Below are positions 23,184-28,907 of a DNA stretch of 28,907 nucleotides, one piece after another. The notes below the pieces were generated by a model that was not told where the DNA came from, ran no database searches, and worked only from the letters and a program-made list of their open reading frames with translations. The translations under genes and the position numbers were made by a program. How positions within the stretch are numbered: position 1 is the first letter of the stretch; each line of letters begins with the position of its first letter. The stretch covers positions 1-28,907 of the forward strand of contig JBAVQS010000245.1 of the NCBI GenBank assembly GCA_049694275.1, given 5' to 3'. Source of the stretch: JBAVQS01 sp049694275 (GTDB taxonomy: Bacteria; Chloroflexota; Anaerolineae; UBA4142; SHND01).

Positions 23184-25277
23184 ATGTCCCGAAGCACAAT
23201 TCAGGCAATGGTATTTGTCCTGCTGGTTATCGCGGTTTTTGCCGTTGCTTGCGCTAATCCGACGCCGCAAATCGTCCCGCAGACGGTCGTCGTCGAAAAA
23301 CCCGTGACGGTCGTCGTCCCCCAGACGGTCGTCGTCCCCCAGACGGTTGCGGCCCCGACCGCCGCTCCTGCCGCCACCGCGGTTCCGGCTGCTGCCAAGC
23401 CCCAGCCCCCGACGGCTGTGCTCAAGCTCGTCGCCGTACCCGGGAATGCAGCCAATCTGAATGCGATCACCACGACGATCAAGTACATGACTGATACAGT
23501 GGTCGGCCAAAAGACGGGCACGATCGCCATCTATACGAGCGGCCTGACTAACACGCCGATCAACGTGCCGGTCCACCTCAGCGTCTCTGCCGCGAATGCC
23601 GCGGACAAGGTCACCAAGTTCGCCTGGGTCTTGAGCGGACCGAAGGGGACCAAAGCCGCAATCAAGGACCCCGCGGCGGCCGCGACCGAGTTTACGCCCG
23701 ACCTGGTCGGCATCTACAAGGTTGACGCCACTATCACCACCGATGGCGGCGCCAGCACCGATTCGGTCCAGATTCATGCCGGCACCTTTATCGGCGAAAC
23801 GGCCGCCAAGTGTGAGACCTGCCACGCCGACAAGGTCGCAGAATGGGCCAAAACGGGCCACGCGATCATCTTTAGCGATAACGTCGACAACAAACGCACT
23901 CCCAACGTGCCGACTCACTATTCCGAAACCTGCATTCGCTGCCACACCACCGGTTACTATCCCGCTCCGTTTGGCGGATCGGGTGGGTTTGCCGATGTGC
24001 AGGCCAAGCTGAGCTGGACGTTGCCCACCTGGAAACAGATCAATGCCGGCGGTAACTTTGCCAAGATGCCGGCTGAGATCAAGAATTTCGCCAACATCCA
24101 GTGCGAATCCTGCCACGGTCCGGCCAAAGAGCACGTGACCAATGGCGAAAATGTGATGGTCGCCACCCAGGATGAAGGCGTCTGCAACCAGTGCCACAAC
24201 GGCGGCGGCAATCATCTCAAGGGGACCGACCTCCAGAGCTCCAAGCACTCGAATGCGACTGCGGCGGCCTGGACGGTTCCCACCGGCCCCAACGAACAGG
24301 CGTGTGTTCGTTGCCATTCCGGCAACGGCTATGTCTCGTTCCTCAAGAATCCCGACAACCAGGCGGCGTGGGATAACACCCCGCACACCGTGGTTTGCGC
24401 GACCTGCCACGACCCGCACAGCGAAAAGAACATGTTCCAACTGCGCATCGTGAGCAAGCCCATTGCGCTGCCGTACCAGGTCACCAAGGACGTCGGTCTC
24501 TCGGCGACCTGTTTTGAGTGCCATAACAATCGGAGCGACCCGGCCAATGCAATCAAGAGCTCGTTCCCGCACTATTCCTCGGTCGGCGAGTTCCTGAGCG
24601 ACACGGGCGGTGTGGACTATGGCAAGACCATCCCGAACTCGCCGCACAGCATGCTGGTCGGCGTTGCGCCGATCCCGAATGCCGCCTATGCGACGGACCC
24701 GACGACGAACCAGTTCCTGTTCAGCAAGATCGGCGACGCCAAAGGGAATATCCCCGGCCCGTGCGTCGTCTGTCACATGTGGCCGACGATTCAGGATGCC
24801 AAGGACCCGAACTATCACAAGGTCGGTTCCCACTCGTTCAACACCGTCAGCCCGGATGGCACGTTCGACTATACCGCGGCCTGCAAGCAGTGCCATGGCG
24901 ACAAGAAGGATTTCAACTTTACCGCCAAGGCCGACTATGATGGCAACGGCAAGGTCGAAGGCGTCCAGGATGAGGTCAAGGGCCTCCTGAGCGTTCTCTG
25001 GAAAGCCCTCGAAGCCAAGGGTGTCAAAAAGATTGATACCGGCTATCCGTATGCAACGCTCCCGAAGGATGCCAGCGGCAACGTCGACGACAAAATCGAC
25101 AACGCTTTCTACAACTATCGCGTCGTCTATGGCGTGATGTGGGGCGCGGAAGGCCCGGGCAACCAGGGCGCGGCCCAATCCGTTCACAACTTTCAGCGCG
25201 CGGTCTCGCTCTTGCAGCTCTCGTACAAGGACCTGACCGGCACGGATGTTCCGAACGCCACCATCCTCGTCAAGTAA
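23184..25277 (+). CDS. Nine-haem lipoprotein cytochrome c
   Basis: A 697-residue exported protein. The signal sequence ends in FAVAC with a lipobox cysteine at 23, so it is probably lipid-anchored. Residues 31-54 are a VVVPQT-type repeat followed by an Ala/Pro linker, giving a flexible stalk. A beta-rich Ig/PKD-like region follows (about 80-205). Nine canonical CxxCH motifs lie between about 212 and 575: CETCH, CIRCH, CESCH, CNQCH, CVRCH, CATCH, CFECH, CVVCH and CKQCH. Near the C terminus DYDGNGKVEG resembles a calcium-binding EF-hand/dockerin loop. GGAGGT precedes the ATG by 8 bases, and a strong terminator follows. It is divergent from the membrane cytochrome operon, so it may be the outermost carrier of that chain. 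The enzyme activity, if any, is unknown. Confidence 0.9.
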   Translation: MSRSTIQAMVFVLLVIAVFAVACANPTPQIVPQTVVVEKPVTVVVPQTVVVPQTVAAPTAAPAATAVPAAAKPQPPTAVLKLVAVPGNAANLNAITTTIKYMTDTVVGQKTGTIAIYTSGLTNTPINVPVHLSVSAANAADKVTKFAWVLSGPKGTKAAIKDPAAAATEFTPDLVGIYKVDATITTDGGASTDSVQIHAGTFIGETAAKCETCHADKVAEWAKTGHAIIFSDNVDNKRTPNVPTHYSETCIRCHTTGYYPAPFGGSGGFADVQAKLSWTLPTWKQINAGGNFAKMPAEIKNFANIQCESCHGPAKEHVTNGENVMVATQDEGVCNQCHNGGGNHLKGTDLQSSKHSNATAAAWTVPTGPNEQACVRCHSGNGYVSFLKNPDNQAAWDNTPHTVVCATCHDPHSEKNMFQLRIVSKPIALPYQVTKDVGLSATCFECHNNRSDPANAIKSSFPHYSSVGEFLSDTGGVDYGKTIPNSPHSMLVGVAPIPNAAYATDPTTNQFLFSKIGDAKGNIPGPCVVCHMWPTIQDAKDPNYHKVGSHSFNTVSPDGTFDYTAACKQCHGDKKDFNFTAKADYDGNGKVEGVQDEVKGLLSVLWKALEAKGVKKIDTGYPYATLPKDASGNVDDKIDNAFYNYRVVYGVMWGAEGPGNQGAAQSVHNFQRAVSLLQLSYKDLTGTDVPNATILVK
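23274..23345 (+). repeat. Tandem repeat encoding the lipoprotein stalk
   Basis: Imperfect repeats encoding VPQTVVV units just after the lipid-anchored cysteine. The two 18-base units at about 23310-23345 are nearly identical. It codes for a flexible spacer and could vary in copy number. Confidence 0.8.
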
Positions 25278-25291
25278 GCCTCTTTGATCCG

Positions 25292-25338
25292 ATACAAAAA
25301 ATGCTGCGCGTCGCCAGGTGCGCAGCATTTTTTTGTAT
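25292..25338 (+). terminator. Terminator of the lipoprotein cytochrome gene
   Basis: A stem with core ATGCTGCGC/GCGCAGCAT, extended by A and T runs on either side, followed by seven T. It starts 14 bases after the TAA stop. Confidence 0.93.
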
Positions 25339-25343
25339 GGGCA

Positions 25344-25372
25344 TTGACGCTGGTTTCTCTCTATGCTACAAT
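25344..25372 (+). promoter_or_regulatory. Promoter of the secreted protein gene
   Basis: TTGACG (25344-25349; 5 of 6) and TACAAT (25367-25372; 5 of 6) are separated by 17 bases, with an extended -10 TGC. It lies right after the preceding terminator and about 80 bases before the start codon. Confidence 0.85.
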
Positions 25373-25453
25373 TTGGTCCCGCGCGGGCCACTAGCCGGGG
25401 CGCGCGCGGTTCTTGATTTCCAGGTTGTTCATCATTCCAAGGAGGTTTGTGCA

Positions 25454-26713
25454 ATGAAGCGTGGGTTGTTCATGCTGCTCGCCGCAGCGCTCTTTATCGT
25501 TCTCTTCGCCGCGCCGGCGATGCCGGTCCAGGCGGCGGATTCGGCCTATTGTGTGACCACCCCCGGCAGCGGGCCGGTGGGTACGGTTTTCGAAATCGAC
25601 TGTCACGGTTTTTCTCCCAACACCTGGCTCTATCCCTATGTCGTCGAGCCAAGCGGCGCGACAGGGAGCGGCGAATGTTATAACGTTCTTTCGGCCAAGA
25701 CCGACTCGACTGGATCCGCCGTGTTTCAGTTTGACAGTTGGCCCCGCTTTGGGGAGTTTCAGACGTGTGGGGGCTTTCTCCTTGCGCCACAGATAGGGGG
25801 GGCAGGGTTCCCCAGGTCGCTGGGAACCTGGACCGTCGTGGTGGAACAGCTTGGCCTGGCCGGGTCCAAGGTCCATTCCGTCGCCAATAAATTCAATGTG
25901 ACCGGGATTCCCTCCTCGGTCAATGGCGCGGCGCTTCTTACCTCCGACCAGAGCACCGTGTACAAGCGGGAATGGTTCAATCTCATGGGCAGCGGTTTCC
26001 TTCCGAACGAATGGGTCACCGTATGGTTCGATTTTCCCAATGGGGATTGCGCCTCGTCGACCCAGCACTATGGCCCCATTACCTTTGATATCAAGATCAT
26101 CAAAGAAGAGATTCGCAATGTGCACGTGCCCGGCGGTTTCAGCACCGGCGGCGGCTGGATGCTCAAGGCGGATGGGGGTGGGGACATCGCCCTGATGCTT
26201 TCTCCAGAGGATGCTACCTGTGAAGGGACCTATCACTGGGTGGCCAAGGGCTCGACCAGCGGGAATAGCGCCGAGACCTGGGTGACGGTGACCGCGCATG
26301 CGCCTTCCCTCGGAGCTAGCCTCGTGGCCTCCCCGAGTACCGTGTTCGGCCTGCGCGAGACGGCCACCTTTATGGGCTCGGGTTATACCCCCGGCGAGGC
26401 TGTGACCTGCTGGAATACCTCCCCTCAGGGGCAGGCTTTCGTGGTCTCCCTGTTGTCAGGCACGGTCACAATCGGCAAGGTAATTGAGAACCCTGGGACG
26501 ATTGTCGCCGGCCCGGGCGGGACGTTCAGCTTTGATATCACGACCGGTTCTGATTTGATATTTGCCGTTAACTTTAAGAATACCCATGTGCACTTCGATG
26601 AGGCTGCCAACGAAGGCGCGCTCGGCCAGTGGGCGATGAGCTGCCGTGGCAATACGAGCGGCGTCGTCGGCGTGGCGGATTATACCGTGACCGGTATGCC
26701 GGTCGAACCGTAA
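25454..26713 (+). CDS. Secreted three-repeat protein, function unknown
   Basis: A 419-residue protein with a clear signal peptide (about 1-27, ending PVQA). The mature part contains three repeated beta-sandwich-like units, each with a Gly-x-Gly-Phe/Tyr-x-Pro core: CHGFSPNTW near residue 50, GSGFLPNEWVTVW near 180 and GSGYTPGEAVTCW near 305. Such units are common in secreted proteins of this kind of bacterium and are usually structural or adhesive. I recognise no catalytic motif and no sorting or membrane anchor at the C terminus, so it is probably released or attached noncovalently. AAGGAGGT lies 7 bases before the ATG; a longer frame extending upstream runs through the terminator and is rejected. 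It has its own promoter and terminator. Confidence 0.85.
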   Translation: MKRGLFMLLAAALFIVLFAAPAMPVQAADSAYCVTTPGSGPVGTVFEIDCHGFSPNTWLYPYVVEPSGATGSGECYNVLSAKTDSTGSAVFQFDSWPRFGEFQTCGGFLLAPQIGGAGFPRSLGTWTVVVEQLGLAGSKVHSVANKFNVTGIPSSVNGAALLTSDQSTVYKREWFNLMGSGFLPNEWVTVWFDFPNGDCASSTQHYGPITFDIKIIKEEIRNVHVPGGFSTGGGWMLKADGGGDIALMLSPEDATCEGTYHWVAKGSTSGNSAETWVTVTAHAPSLGASLVASPSTVFGLRETATFMGSGYTPGEAVTCWNTSPQGQAFVVSLLSGTVTIGKVIENPGTIVAGPGGTFSFDITTGSDLIFAVNFKNTHVHFDEAANEGALGQWAMSCRGNTSGVVGVADYTVTGMPVEP

Positions 26714-26746
26714 CGACAGTTCTCTGTTCCACGTAAGCAACAAAGC

Positions 26747-26783
26747 AAGCGGCCCTGCTCTATTCGAGCAGGGCCGCTTTTTC
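26747..26783 (+). terminator. Terminator of the secreted protein gene
   Basis: A 14-bp perfect stem (AAGCGGCCCTGCTC and its complement) with a 5-base loop and five T. It lies between convergent genes and may also stop the minus-strand kinase transcript, although the T run favours the plus strand. The remaining bases to 26874 show only a short repeat of CGACAATCGAA. Confidence 0.92.
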
Positions 26784-26874
26784 AATCCGCGCTCGACGAA
26801 CCCCGCGCCACCGGTGATCCGGGTTGCGCGCCGGTGAGTCATCGACAATCGAATCGCCGACAATCGAACGGCCG

Positions 26875-28260
26875 CTATCCGCTGGCGCGGGGCAGGGTGA
26901 TCGTAAACACGCTGCCTTGCCCCACCTGGCTCTCGACCGCCAGGGTCCCGTTCTGTGCCTGGACCAGTTCCCGGGCAATTGCCAAGCCCAATCCTGTGCC
27001 GGGGCCGCTGCGCGAGAGCTGGCCGCGATAGAATCGCTCAAAGATATGCGGAAGGATTTGCGGGGAGATGCCCGGCCCGGTATCACGGACGCGGATGGTG
27101 ACATACCCATCGGCTTCCGTGCTTGTGATCTCGACCGCGGCGGTGGAGGGGGTGTGCTTGATTCCATTGTCGAGCAGGTTCAAGAGCACCTGCTTGATTG
27201 CATCGCGGTCAGCCATCACGGCCGTTTCCTCAGGGACCTGATAGGTGATCGAGCGCCGGGGGGCGCGGGGCTTGATCTGACGGCACACATCCTCGACGAG
27301 CGCCTTGACGGGAAGGGGTTCCGGCTGAAGGGGCCGGCCGGCGTCGACGCGAGCCAGGGTCAAGAGTTGGTTGACGAGGCGAATGAGCCGATCCACTTCC
27401 TCTTTCGTATCGGTCAGGGCATCGGCCCGGTCGGCAGCGTCAACTGGAGACTCGTGTTGGAGGAACTCGAGGTTGCCGCGAATTGTGGTCAGGGGTGTGC
27501 GCAGTTCGTGCGAGGCGTCGGCGACGAACCGCTGCTGAGTTTGGAGGGTCTCTTCCAGTTGGCGGTAGGCCTGTTCGAGCTCGGTGAGCATGCTGTTGAA
27601 TGTGGTGGCCAACTGGCCGACCTCGTCGGTTGGCCCGCGATACTCGACACGGCGGCTGAAATCGCGCTCGGCGCCGATGACCTGGGCCGTGTGGGTGATC
27701 TGGTGGATGGGGCTGAGCGCCAACCCGGCCAGCACCCACCCAATTCCAAAGGCGGCGAGGATGGCGAGTAGGCTGACGGCCGTCAAAATCCAGCGCAGTG
27801 TACCCAGGGCCTGGTCGCGCTCGCTAATCGGCGCGGCGACCTGTAGAATCTGGGGCAAGTTGTTCTCGACCGTGATGGGTCGGCTATAGAGCAGCAGTGG
27901 TTCTCCCTGGACCTGGGCCTTTTCGGTCCACGCGTTTCCGTTCTGGACGGCGTTCAGCCCCACCTGACTCAGCGGCAGCGTAATGTCGGCGAGGTCTCCA
28001 GTTCGCCCGGCGACCGTCCCATCCAGATTTCGCGTCTGCATCCAACGTCCCGGCAGAACGACGAGGCCGGTCGCCGGGTCCGTGCGTCGCGGAAAGCGGC
28101 GCACCCGCCCGGCATAGTCCTCCGCCTGCTGGACGAGATTATCGCGAATCCCATCCATCGTCAGTTGCGCCTGGGTGAAATAGAGGAACGCGCCCAGTAC
28201 GATCAAGGTGACGAACAGGATTGCGCTGTATAGCAGGGTGAGCCGCAGCCGGATCGACAT
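26875..28260 (-). CDS. Sensor histidine kinase
   Basis: A 461-residue membrane sensor kinase of an OmpR-type two-component system. It has TM1 (about 8-29), an extracytoplasmic sensing region of about 120 residues, TM2 (about 156-180), HAMP (about 181-235), and a dimerisation/phosphoacceptor domain with H251 in ASHELRTPL. The ATPase domain shows the N box LLNLLDN (359-365), the G1 box RDTGPGIS (392-399), the F box IFERFYRG and the G2 box GTGLGLAIA. All catalytic boxes are intact. The ATG lies two bases after the stop of the response regulator gene, with GAGGAA upstream, so the two are cotranscribed. The signal is unknown. Confidence 0.94.
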   Translation of the reverse strand: MSIRLRLTLLYSAILFVTLIVLGAFLYFTQAQLTMDGIRDNLVQQAEDYAGRVRRFPRRTDPATGLVVLPGRWMQTRNLDGTVAGRTGDLADITLPLSQVGLNAVQNGNAWTEKAQVQGEPLLLYSRPITVENNLPQILQVAAPISERDQALGTLRWILTAVSLLAILAAFGIGWVLAGLALSPIHQITHTAQVIGAERDFSRRVEYRGPTDEVGQLATTFNSMLTELEQAYRQLEETLQTQQRFVADASHELRTPLTTIRGNLEFLQHESPVDAADRADALTDTKEEVDRLIRLVNQLLTLARVDAGRPLQPEPLPVKALVEDVCRQIKPRAPRRSITYQVPEETAVMADRDAIKQVLLNLLDNGIKHTPSTAAVEITSTEADGYVTIRVRDTGPGISPQILPHIFERFYRGQLSRSGPGTGLGLAIARELVQAQNGTLAVESQVGQGSVFTITLPRASG

Positions 28261-28262
28261 AC

Positions 28263-28907
28263 TTATTCCTCGCGGAGGACATAGCCGACGCCGCGCACGG
28301 TCTGAATCAAACGCGGCTCGCCGTTCGCCTCGGTCTTTTTGCGGAGGTAACTGATATAGACCTCGAGCACATTTTCATCGCCCAGTTCATACCCCCAGAC
28401 CTCCTGGAGAATCTGCTCGCGTTTCAGTACCTGGCGGGGATGCCGCATGAGAAAATAGAGCAAGTCAAACTCTTTGGCGGTCAGGTCGAACGCCCGGTCG
28501 CCGCGGCGCGTCTCGCGCGTGACCAGATCGAGATAGAGGTCGGCGTACACGAGGGGAGCGGCCTGCGCCTCGATTGCCGGCCGGCGCAGCAGCGCATGAA
28601 TTCGCGCGAGCAGCTCGGCCGGGGCAAAGGGCTTGACCAGGTAATCGTCGGCGCCGGTCTCTAATCCCTCCACGCGGTTCTCGACGGTGTCGCGCGCCGT
28701 GAGCATCAGGACCAGGGTTTTGTTGTGCTCGGCGCGCAGTTGCTTTAATACGCCGATGCCGTCGACCCCCGGCATCAACCAATCGAGCACGACCACTTCG
28801 GGCCGGTGCGAATGAACCTCGGCCAGCGCCGCATTGCCATCGGCGGCCGCCAGCACGCGGAACCCTTCATACGCCAGCGTCCGCCGCAGCATGTTGAGCA
28901 GTTTCTC
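28263..28907 (-). CDS. OmpR/PhoB-family response regulator (partial)
   Basis: The N terminus is cut by the window end: the frame remains open to 28907 and reads EKLLNMLRRTLAYEGF, which in this family normally follows a short first strand and acidic pocket, so only a few residues are missing. The phosphoacceptor aspartate is in VVVLDWLMPG, and the conserved lysine is in YLVKPF. A C-terminal winged-helix DNA-binding domain follows (FDLTAKEFDLLYFLMRHP to VRGVGYVL). It is the partner of the kinase immediately downstream and is first in the transcribed pair; the promoter lies outside the window. Confidence 0.94.
   Translation of the reverse strand, partial: EKLLNMLRRTLAYEGFRVLAAADGNAALAEVHSHRPEVVVLDWLMPGVDGIGVLKQLRAEHNKTLVLMLTARDTVENRVEGLETGADDYLVKPFAPAELLARIHALLRRPAIEAQAAPLVYADLYLDLVTRETRRGDRAFDLTAKEFDLLYFLMRHPRQVLKREQILQEVWGYELGDENVLEVYISYLRKKTEANGEPRLIQTVRGVGYVLREE

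Noticed and set aside
23166..25454. Long open frame on the minus strand opposite the lipoprotein cytochrome
   Set aside because: It is antisense to a gene with a signal peptide, nine haem motifs and a good ribosome site. Its translation is rich in Arg, Gly, Val and Asp with no recognisable domain, typical of a GC-rich shadow frame.

Overview
The window is GC-rich bacterial DNA and reads most like a member of the Chloroflexota. The reasons are family-level: very long CHASE4/PAS/GAF sensor proteins ending in HD-GYP domains, a lone Roadblock/LC7 protein, a Val/Pro/Thr-rich lipoprotein linker of the VVVPQT kind, and GxGFxPxE-type secreted repeat proteins. This is inferred from gene content; no rRNA or marker phylogeny was available.

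Layout. 1-122: tRNA-Asp(GTC) on the minus strand with a near-consensus promoter. 121-5138: a defence island on the minus strand, with a type III restriction-modification pair (mod, res) preceded by a HepT/MntA (HEPN/MNT) toxin-antitoxin pair. The island is bounded by two imperfect 25-bp direct repeats, one of which forms the core of the tRNA-Asp promoter. 5139-7187: a primary-type sigma-70 factor (+) with terminator, convergent with a two-gene unit (-) of a THX-like small ribosomal protein overlapping a SET-domain methyltransferase. 7236-17299: two consecutive membrane-bound CHASE4 sensors with HD-GYP cyclic-di-GMP phosphodiesterase outputs, one of 2218 residues. 17377-17754: Roadblock/LC7 protein (-).

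17909-25277: a multihaem cytochrome locus. Three genes run on the minus strand: a 9-haem membrane-tethered cytochrome, a cytochrome b with a 6-haem c-type tail, and a NapC/NirT-type protein with 12 canonical and 2 atypical haem motifs. Divergent from them is a 9-haem lipoprotein. The 613-base gap between the two sides holds repeated TGGTCAAAAT boxes and about 280 bases of consecutive stable hairpins that look like a structured leader RNA. A two-haem module of about 42 residues occurs four times across the b-type and NapC-type proteins.

25344-26713: a secreted three-repeat protein with its own promoter and terminator. 26875-28907: a sensor kinase and an OmpR/PhoB-type response regulator on the minus strand, the regulator cut by the window end.

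How the parts may work together. The cytochrome genes look like a quinol-oxidising, outward electron-transfer chain: membrane b/NapC-type entry, periplasmic haem relays and a surface lipoprotein. This is inference, since no terminal reductase or cytochrome maturation gene is in the window. The sensors would lower c-di-GMP in response to extracytoplasmic and cytoplasmic signals. The defence island is a separate, probably mobile, addition beside a tRNA gene.
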